A stretch of DNA of 64,000 bases from assembly GCF_002078175.1 (NCBI RefSeq), contig NZ_MWFK01000001.1, forward strand, positions 3,410,001 to 3,474,000. The letters run 5' to 3'. Shown here one piece after another: positions 26,250 through 35,053 of the stretch (position 1 is its first letter; each line of letters opens with the position of its first letter). This stretch comes from Streptomyces sp. M41(2017) (GTDB taxonomy: Bacteria > Actinomycetota > Actinomycetes > Streptomycetales > Streptomycetaceae). A program made the position numbers and the translations under genes. Below the pieces are notes generated by a model. The model was given only the letters and a program-made list of their open reading frames with translations, ran no database searches and was not told where the DNA came from.

Positions 26250-27005
26250 CTAGGGCAGGCTGCCCGTCGCCGGGTCGCGGCCGGTCAGGCAGTAGGTGCC
26301 GCCGGCCGGGTCCCGCATCACCGTCCAGCGGGCGCCCCGGCCGACCGCCGTCGCCCCGAGCGTCTCGTGGTGGGCCCGCACCGCGTCGACGTCCGAGCAG
26401 GCGAGGTCGAGGTGGGCGGCGGCGGGCCGGACGGTGTCCAGGCGCTGCAACAGGATGCGCAGCGGGAGCCCGGCGGGCGGCCGGACCAGATGGAACTCGG
26501 GGAGCGCGCCCGCCAGGGACTCCCAGCCGGTCAGCGCGGCCCAGAAGGCGGTCTCGGCGGCGAACGCGTCCGGCGCCACGTCGAGACACACCTGGTCGAG
26601 CCGGCTCGTCGCGCCGCCCGGCCCCCCGGTCACCGGCGGCCGCGCGGACTCGCCCTGCCAGGGCACCGCGCAGAACGACTGCCCGCCGGGGGAGCGCAGC
26701 ACGGCCCAGCCGTCGTGCTCCGCGACGGTCTCGGCACCGAGCCCGAGGGCCCACGCCACCAGCGCCGGCACGTCCTCCACGGACAGGTCGAGATGCGCGC
26801 CCCCGGGACCGTCCCCGACGCCCTGCGCCTTCACACAGGCGTCCGCGCCGGCGGGCAGCAACGTCACGAACTCACCCCGGTCACCGCGTGGTTCCGAGAC
26901 GGTCGTGCCGGTGACCGCGGTCCAGAAGGCCACAGCGGCTCCGAGCTCCGCCACGGGCCGGTCGACGAAGGCATGGGTCCACCGGATGTTCGGTCGCGTG
27001 CTCAT
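26250..27005 (-). CDS. Two-domain VOC (glyoxalase/bleomycin-resistance fold) protein
   Basis: A 251-residue protein with two vicinal-oxygen-chelate repeats (about 5-120 and 140-245), each containing an HLDL motif (AHLDLSVEDVPALVAW, AHLDLACSDVDAVRAH) and a WTV/WAV-RDP/SPGG strand. Such proteins bind metals or small toxic ligands; specificity is unknown. Its start (ATGA at 27002-27005) overlaps the stop of the ATP-grasp-like gene, giving a coupled two-gene unit. The GC-skewed complementary strand carries no credible gene. Confidence 0.87.
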   Translation of the reverse strand: MSTRPNIRWTHAFVDRPVAELGAAVAFWTAVTGTTVSEPRGDRGEFVTLLPAGADACVKAQGVGDGPGGAHLDLSVEDVPALVAWALGLGAETVAEHDGWAVLRSPGGQSFCAVPWQGESARPPVTGGPGGATSRLDQVCLDVAPDAFAAETAFWAALTGWESLAGALPEFHLVRPPAGLPLRILLQRLDTVRPAAAHLDLACSDVDAVRAHHETLGATAVGRGARWTVMRDPAGGTYCLTGRDPATGSLP

Positions 27006-27877
27006 CGGGACTGCTCCTCCTGCCGTACGGACGCTGCGGCTCGTACCGTCTCCTGGCCGATCAGCGCGCGCAAGGACGTTTTCATCCGGGAGACGAAGGC
27101 GTCCCGGACCTCGGGGGAGAGGGCGTCGAGGGACAGGTACGGGTTGAGGTCCTCCAGCTCGACGAGGAGCAGTCCGCCGTCCGGGGCCCGGCAGGCGTCG
27201 ACACGCTGGATGCCGTACGTGATGTCGTTCCAGTCGACGAACCGCTGCGCGAACTCCCGGTCCTCGTCGGTGGGTTCGTAGGGCTCCAGGGCCCAGCGCC
27301 GCTCCGGGTCCGGTGCGTACAGGGCGTACTGGAGGGTGTCGTCGACGAAGTAGAACGACACCTCGTACCGGAAGTCGACGCGCGGCTGGACGAGGAGGTC
27401 GCCGAACGGCAGCCCGGCGAGCCGGTCGCGCGTCACGAACTCCAGGCCGATGGAGTCCGCGCCCTGTTTCGGCTTCACCGCGTAGCTGTCCGCCTCCGGC
27501 AGCCGGTCCAGGTCGGCCGCGCGGTCCACGGTGGGGATGACCGGGAACCCGGCGGCGGTCAGCTCCAGCAGGTACCCCTTGCCGGCCATGTCCCCCTTGC
27601 CGGACAGCTGGTTGTAGACCCGCACACCGTCGGCCAGCGCCCGCTCCCGGAACGCGTCGTACGCGGCCTGATGGTGCAGGACGGGCCCGCTGTTGCGGAC
27701 CACCACGGCGTCGAAGCCGGCCATCAGCGCGGCCGCGTCCAGCGGATGGCACACGGCGATGTCGAAGTCCTCGCGCAGTCGCGCGGTGAGGGCGATGTCC
27801 TCGTCGCAGTACCGCCGTCCCCTGGCCGGATAGGCCAGGTCACTGACGTAGAGGACACGGGGGCGCGCGGACGGCAC
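27002..27877 (-). CDS. ATP-grasp-fold ligase-like protein
   Basis: A 291-residue protein with features of ATP-grasp enzymes, which join a carboxylate to an amine or thiol through an acylphosphate. YAVKPKQGADSIGLEFV is the ATP-binding Lys strand and VQPRVDFRYEVSFYFV and LLLVELEDLNPYLSLD supply the acidic metal site and Asn. The pre-ATP-grasp domain is at about 1-100. The GTG at 27877 has GAGGAG six bases before it. Substrate is not predictable. It is coupled to a VOC protein gene, so the pair may act on, or protect against, the same small molecule. Confidence 0.7.
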   Translation of the reverse strand: MPSARPRVLYVSDLAYPARGRRYCDEDIALTARLREDFDIAVCHPLDAAALMAGFDAVVVRNSGPVLHHQAAYDAFRERALADGVRVYNQLSGKGDMAGKGYLLELTAAGFPVIPTVDRAADLDRLPEADSYAVKPKQGADSIGLEFVTRDRLAGLPFGDLLVQPRVDFRYEVSFYFVDDTLQYALYAPDPERRWALEPYEPTDEDREFAQRFVDWNDITYGIQRVDACRAPDGGLLLVELEDLNPYLSLDALSPEVRDAFVSRMKTSLRALIGQETVRAAASVRQEEQSR

Positions 27878-27992
27878 GGGGACTCCTCGGAGGACGCTCT
27901 GGGGCTCGGACCGCGGACGCGCCGCGGACACACGCACGTAGTGTCCCTCCCGAGGGAACCCGGTCTTCCGGCACCCCGGGCCGACGGCCGGT

Positions 27993-28412
27993 TCAGGCCT
28001 CCCGGCGGTTCTCCGCGAAGCGCAGCAGGTTGCCCGCCGGATCGCGGAACGCGCAGTCCCGCAGGCCGTACGGCTGGTCGGCGGGTTCCTGGAGGACCTC
28101 GGCGCCCGAGGCGCGGACCCGCTCGAAGAGGGCGTCGCAGTCGGTCGTCGAGAAGATCACCCCGCGCAGCATGCCCTTGGCCAGCAGTTCCGCCATGGCC
28201 TGCTTGTCCGCGGGGGAGGCGTCCGGGTCCGCCGCCGGGGGCTCCAGGACGATCTCCACGTCGGGCTGGAGCGGCGACCCGACCGTGACCCAGCGCATCC
28301 CCTCGAACCCGACGTCGCCCCGGACCTCCAGGCCCAGCACGTCACGGTAGAAGGCCAGCGCCTTGTCGTGATCGTCGACGGAGATGAAGCACTGGGAGAG
28401 TTTCAGGTCCAT
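27993..28412 (-). CDS. VOC-family (glyoxalase-like) protein
   Basis: A 139-residue single VOC protein starting MDLKLSQCFISVDDHDKALAFYRDVLGLEVR and ending DPAGNLLRFAENRREA, both ends typical. No true glyoxalase I metal set can be assigned with certainty. It lies ten bases downstream of an AraC-type regulator gene on the same strand, an arrangement common for PhnB/VOC proteins with AraC partners. Confidence 0.88.
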   Translation of the reverse strand: MDLKLSQCFISVDDHDKALAFYRDVLGLEVRGDVGFEGMRWVTVGSPLQPDVEIVLEPPAADPDASPADKQAMAELLAKGMLRGVIFSTTDCDALFERVRASGAEVLQEPADQPYGLRDCAFRDPAGNLLRFAENRREA

Positions 28413-28422
28413 GCCCTACAAC

Positions 28423-28860
28423 CTAGAGGCGTGTGCCCGGTTCCGCCTCGGGGTTGCGATGGCGGGCCGGGCGGGTCATCCGGCGGGCCACGCAGGACGG
28501 GATGGGCGCGCCGTGGTCGTGCGGACGGGCCCGGTACGCGCTCGGCGTCTCACCGACCAGCTCCGTGAACCGCGAGCTGAACGAACCGAGCGAGGTGCAC
28601 CCCACGGCGAGGCACACCTCCGTCACCGTCATGTCGCCGCTCCGCAGCAGCGCCTTCGCGCGCTCGATCCGGCGGGTCATGAGATACGTGTACGGCGTCT
28701 CGCCGAAGGCGTCACGGAAGCTGCGCTGGAAGTGGCCCGGCGACATCAGCGCCGTACGCGCGATCGTCGCCATGTCGAGCGGCTCCGCGAACTCGCGGTT
28801 CATCCGGTCCCGCGCCTTGCGCAGCCGGACCAGGTCCTCCAGGACTCGGGGATTTCCCAC
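28423..28860 (-). CDS. Short AraC-family transcriptional regulator
   Basis: A 145-residue protein consisting almost only of an AraC/XylS double HTH domain (about 20-120: ALMSPGHFQRSFRDAFGETPYTYLMTRRIERAKALL, and a second HTH CTSLGSFSSRFTELVGETPSAYRAR). It has no ligand-binding domain, so it may be regulated by level rather than by effector. GTG at 28860 (VGNPRVLEDL) is used. It forms an operon with the VOC gene downstream. Confidence 0.87.
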   Translation of the reverse strand: MGNPRVLEDLVRLRKARDRMNREFAEPLDMATIARTALMSPGHFQRSFRDAFGETPYTYLMTRRIERAKALLRSGDMTVTEVCLAVGCTSLGSFSSRFTELVGETPSAYRARPHDHGAPIPSCVARRMTRPARHRNPEAEPGTRL

Positions 28861-28912
28861 CCGCCCAGAATGCCACGGGCCACCGACAACGGGCCCGGCC
28901 GCGCGCAACCGG

Positions 28913-29329
28913 TCAGGCGTCGGCCAGGACCTTGGCCTTGGCCTGCTCGAACTCCGCGGACGTGAGGTGGCCGCTGCTCTTGAGTTCCGCGAGCTTCGCG
29001 AGTTCGTCGGCCTTGCCGGTGGTCCCGGCGGTCTCACGGATGTAGGACTGCACGTCCTCCTGGCTCTTCTGGATGCGCTTCGCCTCGCGCTCGCCCATCC
29101 CGCGGCCCCGCGCGATCAGGTACACGAAGACGCCGAGGAAGGGCAGGATCACGACGAAGACGCACCAGCCGGCCTTGCCCCAGCCGCTCAGATCGTCGTC
29201 GCGGAAGATGTCCCCGATGACGCGGAAGAGCAGCATGAACCACAGGATCCACAGGAAGAACCACATCGTGGTCCAGAAGACGTTGAGCAGGGGATAGTCC
29301 GCTGCCAGTTCGAGCGTCGAGCCGTTCAT
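28913..29329 (-). CDS. PLDc_N / SHOCT-domain membrane protein
   Basis: A 138-residue protein with two hydrophobic segments (about 16-36 and 52-72: FWTTMWFFLWILWFMLLF and WCVFVVILPFLGVFVYLIARG). A cytoplasmic helical tail follows, ending in a SHOCT-type motif KLAELKSSGHLTSAEFEQAKAKVLA. PLDc_N plus SHOCT is a common actinobacterial combination of unknown function. CAGGAGTTCGACC precedes the ATG. Divergent from a small conserved gene at 29516. Confidence 0.85.
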   Translation of the reverse strand: MNGSTLELAADYPLLNVFWTTMWFFLWILWFMLLFRVIGDIFRDDDLSGWGKAGWCVFVVILPFLGVFVYLIARGRGMGEREAKRIQKSQEDVQSYIRETAGTTGKADELAKLAELKSSGHLTSAEFEQAKAKVLADA

Positions 29330-29515
29330 GGTCGAACTCCTGTCGTCGTACGACATCGCCACGCTCGACCACAGTGCGTCGACGGCCCGCCCGGCCGCCT
29401 CACCCCCGGCGGGTGAGCTGGGGGATCCCCCAAGCGCCGACGATGGCAGGGGGATCGCGGCGGACCCCGGACCCGAAGGCGGGTCTCGAACCCCGGTCCT
29501 GAGGGAAGTGCTCGT

Positions 29516-29713
29516 ATGCGCTACGAATTCCGCGTCGCCGGCATCGTGTCGGAGACGCTCGCCTCGGCGTTCTCCGAACTCGACAGCGTGCCCACGGCGG
29601 AACAGACGCTGTTCTTCGGCCCCGTCATCGACGACGCCCATCTGCACGGTCTGCTCGGCCGGTTCCAGGCGCTCGGCCTGCGCGTGGTCGAGCTGCGCCG
29701 GCTGCCCGCGTGA
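29516..29713 (+). CDS. Small conserved hypothetical protein
   Basis: A 65-residue protein MRYEFRVAGIVSETLASAFSELDSVPTAEQTLFFGPV, with a short alpha/beta pattern and no membrane segment or known domain. Comparable short proteins in Streptomyces lie next to PLDc_N/SHOCT genes. A GAGGGAAG element precedes the ATG. Function unknown. Confidence 0.65.
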   Translation: MRYEFRVAGIVSETLASAFSELDSVPTAEQTLFFGPVIDDAHLHGLLGRFQALGLRVVELRRLPA

Positions 29714-29857
29714 CCGTGACAGCAGAACGCACCCGGACCGCCGGGCCACCGAGTTCGGCGGCCCGCGGACCAGGTGCGTGTCGCGTGACGTGCGGCCGGA
29801 CGAACCGCAGGTCGGCGCGGCCGGACCCGAGAGGCCCGGCAACCCGGAGGTCCGGGG

Positions 29858-30253
29858 TCAGGCCTGCTTGGTCTCCCAGAAGATCTTGTCGATCTGGGCG
29901 ATGTAGTCGAGGGCCTTCTGGCCGGTCGCCGGGTCGGCGGACGCCTTGGCGGCCGAGAGGGCCTTCAGGGTGTCGTTGACCAGCTGGTGCAGCTCCGGGT
30001 ACTTCTCGAAGTGCGGGGGCTTGAAGTAGTCGCTCCAGAGCACCGACACGTGGTGCTTGGCGAGCTCGGCGCGCTGCTCCTTGATGACAACGGCGCGCGT
30101 CTGGAACTGAGGGTCGTCGTTTCCGGCCATCTTTTCCTGGACGGCCTTCACCGACTCCGCCTCGATGCGGGCCTGGGCCGGGTCGTACACGCCGCAGGGC
30201 AGGTCGCAGTGCGCGCTGACCTTCACCTTGGGGGCAAACAGGCGGGAGAGCAT
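29858..30253 (-). CDS. sodN: Nickel-containing superoxide dismutase SodN
   Basis: Converts superoxide to peroxide and oxygen in the cytoplasm. The 131-residue precursor has a 14-residue leader MLSRLFAPKVKVSA followed by the nickel hook HCDLPCGVYDP. After cleavage His15 becomes the N-terminus and, with Cys16 and Cys20, ligates nickel. The length is normal. The maturation protease gene sodX is divergent, 145 bp away. In S. coelicolor the sodN 3' untranslated region is processed to a small RNA that represses the iron enzyme sodF, so the 3' region here (about 29700-29857) deserves comparison. Confidence 0.97.
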   Translation of the reverse strand: MLSRLFAPKVKVSAHCDLPCGVYDPAQARIEAESVKAVQEKMAGNDDPQFQTRAVVIKEQRAELAKHHVSVLWSDYFKPPHFEKYPELHQLVNDTLKALSAAKASADPATGQKALDYIAQIDKIFWETKQA

Positions 30254-30398
30254 TGAGCTGTCCTTCCTCGTGATCGTCTTCTCAGGTGGGACATTACTCC
30301 GTAGGAGACCTGTTTTCGCGAGTGCCCCCATGGGCTTAGGACAAAAGTCCAGGGTGAGACTGGGACTGGTGGAGGATGGAACCGGGGAGGTGCCGGTG

Positions 30399-30830
30399 AT
30401 GCCGGAGCTGTCGCAGGAGACCGAGCGGGGGAGGGCCCTGCTGCCGTTCGGGGCGGCGGAGGTGACGGGCCCGTCCATGGTGCCCACGCTCCAGCACGGG
30501 GATCGGCTCGTGGTGCAGTGGGGTGCGCGGGTGGGGCCGGGTGACGTGGTCGTCTTGCGGCATCCCTTCCAGCAGGACCTGCTCGTCGTGAAACGGATCG
30601 CGGAGCGGCGCGAGGGCGGCTGGTGGGTGCTGGGTGACAACGCGTTCGCGGGCGGGGACAGCACCGACTACGGAACCGTTCCCGAGGATCTCGTCCTCGG
30701 GAAGGTGCGGTTCCGGTTCCGGCCGCCGGGCGGTCAGCGTTCCCCGTTCGCCGTCGCCCGCTGGGTGCTGGTCGCCGCCAGGCCGGTGCTCTCCGCCCGG
30801 TCGGCCTCCAGGCGCTTGCGGGCACGGTAG
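30399..30830 (+). CDS. sodX: SodX, nickel superoxide dismutase maturation protease
   Basis: Signal-peptidase-I-like (S26) protease of 143 residues that removes the SodN leader so that nickel can bind. Catalytic Ser26 is in VTGPSMVPTL and catalytic Lys65 in LLVVKRIAER. The GWWVLGDNAFAGGDSTDYG box is typical. No transmembrane anchor is seen, consistent with a cytoplasmic substrate. ATG at 30399 has GGGGAGG seven bases before it. The last 97 bp overlap the convergent CGNR gene, so one of the two C-termini may be a shorter or shared-coding end. Confidence 0.92.
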   Translation: MPELSQETERGRALLPFGAAEVTGPSMVPTLQHGDRLVVQWGARVGPGDVVVLRHPFQQDLLVVKRIAERREGGWWVLGDNAFAGGDSTDYGTVPEDLVLGKVRFRFRPPGGQRSPFAVARWVLVAARPVLSARSASRRLRAR

Positions 30831-31363
30831 GCCGCGACGTTGGCGCGGGTCGCGCAGCGGTCCGAGCAGTAGCGCCGGGAGCGATTGGTCGAGGTGTCCA
30901 GGTAGGCGTTGCGGCAGGGGGCGGCCTCGCACAGGCCGAGCCGGTTCGCGCCGTACTCGGTGAGGTGGAAGGCCAGGCCCATCGACGCGATCGCCGCGTA
31001 GCCCGCAGTCGCGTTCGACGGGTGGTCCGCCAGGTGCATGTGCCACAGCGGGCGGCCGTCGTCGTCGCGGTGGTCGTGCCCGGAGATCTGCGGGCTCACC
31101 GGGAACTCCAGGAGCAGCGAGTTCAGCAGGTCCACGGCGAGGGTCTCGTCGCCGGCGTCCGCCGCCTCGAAGACCGCGCGCAGCCGGGCCCGTACGGAGC
31201 GGAAGCGGGTGACGTCCGCCTCCGCCGCGCGGCGGGCCGCCGACGCGTTGCTCCCGAACAGGTCACGGACGGCCTCGACCGAGGTCAGCGTGTCCTTGCC
31301 GCGGGCCGGTTCCTCGCTGTTGACGAGACGGACGGCGTAATCCGCGTAATAGGCCAGTTCCAC
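30734..31363 (-). CDS. CGNR zinc-finger transcriptional regulator
   Basis: A 209-residue ABATE/CGNR protein. The N-terminal ligand-like domain (MELAYYADYAVRLVNSEEPARG) is followed by the zinc ribbon GLCEAAPCRNAYLDTSTNRSRRYCSDRCATRANVAAYRAR. That ribbon carries the C-x5-C...C-x3-C set and the basic DNA-binding helix. Likely a one-component regulator of an unknown target. Its C-terminal about 30 residues are encoded antisense to the end of sodX, an unusual 97-bp convergent overlap. Divergent from a methyltransferase gene. Confidence 0.88.
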   Translation of the reverse strand: MELAYYADYAVRLVNSEEPARGKDTLTSVEAVRDLFGSNASAARRAAEADVTRFRSVRARLRAVFEAADAGDETLAVDLLNSLLLEFPVSPQISGHDHRDDDGRPLWHMHLADHPSNATAGYAAIASMGLAFHLTEYGANRLGLCEAAPCRNAYLDTSTNRSRRYCSDRCATRANVAAYRARKRLEADRAESTGLAATSTQRATANGER

Positions 31364-31463
31364 TTGTAGTCCTTACGGAGGGGCTCTATCGTCGTGACGG
31401 CGGTCAGGTAACAGATGATCGTGCTTACAGGGTATTACGTGGTCGAGTGGAGGAGGGGCTTTC

Positions 31464-32222
31464 ATGGCCATCGGCACCGGAACGGACTGGCAGGCCTGGC
31501 AGCGGAGCTGGGACCGGCAGCAGGAGTGGTACATGCCGGACCGGGAGGACCGCTTCACGGTCATGCTCGACCTGACCGAGGCGCTCGTCGGACCGGCCCC
31601 CCGCGTCCTCGACCTGGCATGCGGCACCGGCACCATCACCGCCCGGCTGCTCGATCGCCTCCCCGGAGCCACCAGCACCGGCGTCGACCTCGACCCCGCG
31701 CTGCTCACCATCGCCGAGGGCACCTTCGCCGGCGACGACCGGGTCTCCTTCGTGACGGCCGACCTCAAGGACCCGGAGTGGCGCGCCCGGCTGCCGTACG
31801 ACACGTACGACGCGGTGCTGACCGCCACGGCCCTGCACTGGCTGCACAGCGAACCCCTCGCGGTCCTCTACGGTCAGCTCGCGGAACTCGTCCGCGACGG
31901 CGGTGTCCTCATGAACGCCGACCACATGATCGACGAGACCACGCCCCGGATCAACGCGGCCGACCGGGCCCTGCGGCACGCCCGGATGGACCGGGCCAGG
32001 GAGACCGGCGCGCTCGACTGGGCCGAATGGTGGAAGGTGGCCGCGCAGGACCCCGTCCTCGCCGAACCCACCGCCCGCCGCTTCGAGATCTACGGGGAAC
32101 ACGCCGACGGCGACACGCCCTCCGCCGACTGGCACGCGCGCGTGCTGCGCGAGAAGGGCTTCGCGGAGGCCCGTGCGGTCTGGCGCTCGCCGTCGGACGC
32201 GCTGGTGCTGGCGGTCAAGTAG
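31464..32222 (+). CDS. Class I SAM-dependent methyltransferase
   Basis: A 252-residue methyltransferase with motif I VLDLACGTGTITARLLDRLPG, the acidic STGVDLDPALL strand and the post-motif AVLTATALHWLHSE. The acceptor is unknown. The ATG follows a strong GGAGGAGGGG. It is followed at once by a strong intrinsic terminator and is divergent from the CGNR regulator, which is a plausible controller. Confidence 0.88.
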   Translation: MAIGTGTDWQAWQRSWDRQQEWYMPDREDRFTVMLDLTEALVGPAPRVLDLACGTGTITARLLDRLPGATSTGVDLDPALLTIAEGTFAGDDRVSFVTADLKDPEWRARLPYDTYDAVLTATALHWLHSEPLAVLYGQLAELVRDGGVLMNADHMIDETTPRINAADRALRHARMDRARETGALDWAEWWKVAAQDPVLAEPTARRFEIYGEHADGDTPSADWHARVLREKGFAEARAVWRSPSDALVLAVK

Positions 32223-32247
32223 CCGAGTGGCCCACCGGAGACGGGGA

Positions 32248-32281
32248 AGGGGCGGTACGGAATCCCGTACCGCCCCTTTTT
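32248..32281. terminator. Intrinsic terminator between methyltransferase and ABC operon
   Basis: AGGGGCGGTACGG and its perfect complement (13 bp) flank the loop AATC, followed by a run of T (32277-32281). It can end both the rightward methyltransferase transcript and the leftward ABC transporter transcript. Confidence 0.92.
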
Positions 32282-32334
32282 CCTCGACTTCTCGCGCGCA
32301 GGTCCTCAGGCTCTCCGGTCTCCCGGTTCTCCGG

Positions 32335-33126
32335 TCAGAGGACCTTCGACAGGAACGACTTGGTGCGCTCGTGCTGCGGGTCCGTCAGGACGTCGCGCGG
32401 GTTGCCGGACTCGACGACCACACCGCCGTCCATGAAGACCAGGCTGTCGCCGACCTCGCGGGCGAAGCCCATCTCGTGCGTGACGACGATCATCGTCATG
32501 CCGGACTCGGCGAGGTCGCGCATGACGTCGAGGACGTCACCGACCAGCTCCGGGTCCAGGGCCGAGGTCGGCTCGTCGAAGAGCATCAGCTTCGGGTCCA
32601 TCGCCAGCGCGCGGGCGATCGCCACACGCTGCTGCTGGCCGCCGGAGAGCTGCGAGGGGTAGTTCTTCGCCTTGTCGGCGAGGCCGACGCGCTCCAGGAG
32701 CTGGCCCGCGCGTTCCCGTGCCTGGGACCTGCTGACGCCCTTGACCTGGACCGGTGCCTCCATGACGTTCTCGAGCGCCGTCATGTGCGGGAACAGGTTG
32801 AAGCGCTGGAAGACCATGCCGATGTCCCGGCGCTTCAGCGCGACCTCGCTGTCCTTCAGCTCGTAGAGCTTGTCGCCCTTCTGGCGGTAGCCGACCAGCT
32901 CGCCGTCGACGTACAGCCGGCCGGCGTTGATCTGCTCAAGGTGGTTGATGCACCTGAGGAACGTGGACTTGCCGGAGCCGGAGGGGCCGATGAGGCAGAA
33001 CACCTCTCCGGACTTCACCTCCAGGTCGATGCCCTTCAGGACCTCGACAGGGCCGAAGGACTTGTGGACGCCCTCGGACTTGACCATCGCCGTGGCGGAG
33101 TCCGCCTTGGTCACGTCGGCGGTCAT
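32335..33126 (-). CDS. Polar amino acid ABC transporter ATP-binding protein
   Basis: A 263-residue ATPase of the GlnQ/GluA type powering amino acid import. Walker [10 protein letters not shown], the Q loop ([11 protein letters not shown]), signature [15 protein letters not shown], Walker [13 protein letters not shown] and the H loop VVTHEM are all present. Its ATG overlaps the permease stop (33123-33126). It is last in the three-gene operon SBP-permease-ATPase. Confidence 0.95.
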   Translation of the reverse strand: MTADVTKADSATAMVKSEGVHKSFGPVEVLKGIDLEVKSGEVFCLIGPSGSGKSTFLRCINHLEQINAGRLYVDGELVGYRQKGDKLYELKDSEVALKRRDIGMVFQRFNLFPHMTALENVMEAPVQVKGVSRSQARERAGQLLERVGLADKAKNYPSQLSGGQQQRVAIARALAMDPKLMLFDEPTSALDPELVGDVLDVMRDLAESGMTMIVVTHEMGFAREVGDSLVFMDGGVVVESGNPRDVLTDPQHERTKSFLSKVL

Positions 33127-34061
33127 GCCGCACCTCCCGAGGGACGGCCCACCGACAGCACGTGGGTCTTGATCTTCTGGAACGGCGTGGCCGGGAGGCT
33201 ACGGCTGCTGCCCCGGGCGTAGTACCGCTCCAGGTAGTACTGGCCGACGCTGAACACCGACGTCAGCAGCAGGTACCAGGCGGCGGCGAGGAACAGCATC
33301 TCGGCCGGCGCCCCCGAGGTCTGGCCGATGTCCTGGGCCACGCGGAACAGCTCGGAGTACTGGATGACGGCCACCAGCGAGGTCGTCTTCAGCATGTTGA
33401 TGACCTCGTTGCCCGTGGGGGGCACGATCACACGCATCGCCTGCGGGATGACGATCCGGCGCAGGGTCTTGCTGTGGCTCATGCCCAGGGCGTGCGAGGC
33501 CTCGGTCTGGCCCTCGTCGACCGAGAGCAGGCCGGCCCGGCAGATCTCGGCCATGTACGCGGCCTCGTTCAGGCCCAGTCCCAGCAGCGCCGTCAGCAAC
33601 GGCGTCATGAAGCTGGACCAGTAGTCCTTGTAGATCGGACCGAGGTTGATGTACGTGAAGACCAGGCCGAGGTTGAACCAGACCACGAGCTGTACGAGGA
33701 CCGGCGTACCGCGGAAGAACCAGATGTAGAACCACGCGATGGACGAGGTCACCGGGTTCTTCGACAGCCGCATCACGGCGAGCAGAACGCCGCCGACGAC
33801 GCCGATCAGCATCGAGAGGACCGTCAGCAGCAGCGTCTTGAGGACACCGTTGATGACGCGGTGGTCGAAGAAGTAGTCGGGGATCGCTCCCCAGTTGATC
33901 TTGCCCTGGGAGAACGCGTAGACCACGGAGACCAGGAGCGCGATCGCGATGACCGCGGAGACGTATCGCCCGTAGTGCCGGACCGGGATCGCCTTGATGG
34001 CTTCCGGTCGGGCCGGGGGAGCGTCCTCCGGGCCCGGTGTCTTGTCAGTGTCAACAGTCAC
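33123..34061 (-). CDS. Polar amino acid ABC transporter permease
   Basis: A 312-residue HisM-type permease. After a polar 30-residue tail come five to six hydrophobic helices with the family motif [34 protein letters not shown] (the EAA-loop region). One permease gene is present rather than two, so a homodimer is expected. Between the binding protein and ATPase genes, with 38 bp and a 4-bp overlap respectively. Confidence 0.94.
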   Translation of the reverse strand: MTVDTDKTPGPEDAPPARPEAIKAIPVRHYGRYVSAVIAIALLVSVVYAFSQGKINWGAIPDYFFDHRVINGVLKTLLLTVLSMLIGVVGGVLLAVMRLSKNPVTSSIAWFYIWFFRGTPVLVQLVVWFNLGLVFTYINLGPIYKDYWSSFMTPLLTALLGLGLNEAAYMAEICRAGLLSVDEGQTEASHALGMSHSKTLRRIVIPQAMRVIVPPTGNEVINMLKTTSLVAVIQYSELFRVAQDIGQTSGAPAEMLFLAAAWYLLLTSVFSVGQYYLERYYARGSSRSLPATPFQKIKTHVLSVGRPSGGAA

Positions 34062-34099
34062 GGGAGTTGTTGCCTTTCAGTGCCCGCTCGGTTCCGCGG

Positions 34100-35053
34100 T
34101 CACTTGCCGCCGTTGACCGCGGCCGCCTTGACGGCGCCGGCGTCGACGCCCCACTTCGCGATGATCTTGTCGTACTCGCCGTTCTTGATGATCGCGTCGA
34201 GCGCGGCCTTCAGGGCGTCCCGGAGCTGGGTGTTGGACTTGGCGACGGCGATGCCGTACGGAGCGGCCTCGACCTGGTCTCCCACGATCTCGAAGTCCTT
34301 GCCGCCGCCGGACGTCTTCACCGCGTACGCGGCGACCGGGAAGTCGGACGAGCCGGCGTCGGCGCCACCGCCGCGCAGCCGGGTCTGGGCCTGCTGGTCG
34401 TTGTCGTACGACTCGATGGCGATCTTCTTGCCACCCGTGCACTTCTTCGACTCGGCCTTGGCGAGGTCCTCGGAGACCGTGCCGCGCTGCACCACGAGCT
34501 TCTTGCCGCACAGGTCGGACCAGCTCTTGATGTTCTGGGTCTTGCCCTTGGGGGTGTAGATGGAGACACCCGCGGTGAAGTAGTCGACGAAGTCGACACC
34601 CTCGCCGACCTTCTTGCCGGTGTCCGAGTCGATGCCCTCCTGGCGGTCCTTGGAGTCCGTCATCGCGGACATCGCGATGTCGTACCGCTTGGAACGCAGA
34701 CCCGTGAGCAGCGTGTCGAAGGTGCCGTTCTGGAACTCGAACTTCACGCCGAGTTGCTTGCCGAGCGCGTCCGCCAGGTCGGGGTCGATGCCGACGGTCT
34801 TGCCCGAGTCGTCCTTGAACTCGACCGGCGCGTAGGCGATGTCCGAGCCGACCTTGATGACGCCCGCGTCGCGGATCGCCTTGGGCAGCTTGCCGGCCAG
34901 CGGCGCCGAGCTCGTGCTCGCGGAAGAGTCGCTCGAGTCGTTCTTGGTCTGGTCACCGCAGCCGGTGAGGACAAGGGCGCCGGCGACCGCGATCGCGCCG
35001 ACCGCTGCTATCCGGGACTGAGCGGTGGTACGACGGGTGGTGCTTGCGGTCAT
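34100..35053 (-). CDS. Amino acid-binding lipoprotein of ABC transporter
   Basis: A 317-residue extracellular binding protein (SBP_bac_3 family). A long signal sequence ends in LVLTGC with lipidated Cys at residue 32, followed by a Ser/Thr-rich spacer. The two-lobe domain begins KAIRDAGVIKVGSDIAYAPVEFKDDSGKTVGIDPDLADALG. Likely ligands are glutamate, glutamine or similar amino acids. ATG is preceded by GGAGGACC. First gene of the operon, with its promoter in the 538-bp region to the right. Confidence 0.93.
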   Translation of the reverse strand: MTASTTRRTTAQSRIAAVGAIAVAGALVLTGCGDQTKNDSSDSSASTSSAPLAGKLPKAIRDAGVIKVGSDIAYAPVEFKDDSGKTVGIDPDLADALGKQLGVKFEFQNGTFDTLLTGLRSKRYDIAMSAMTDSKDRQEGIDSDTGKKVGEGVDFVDYFTAGVSIYTPKGKTQNIKSWSDLCGKKLVVQRGTVSEDLAKAESKKCTGGKKIAIESYDNDQQAQTRLRGGGADAGSSDFPVAAYAVKTSGGGKDFEIVGDQVEAAPYGIAVAKSNTQLRDALKAALDAIIKNGEYDKIIAKWGVDAGAVKAAAVNGGK

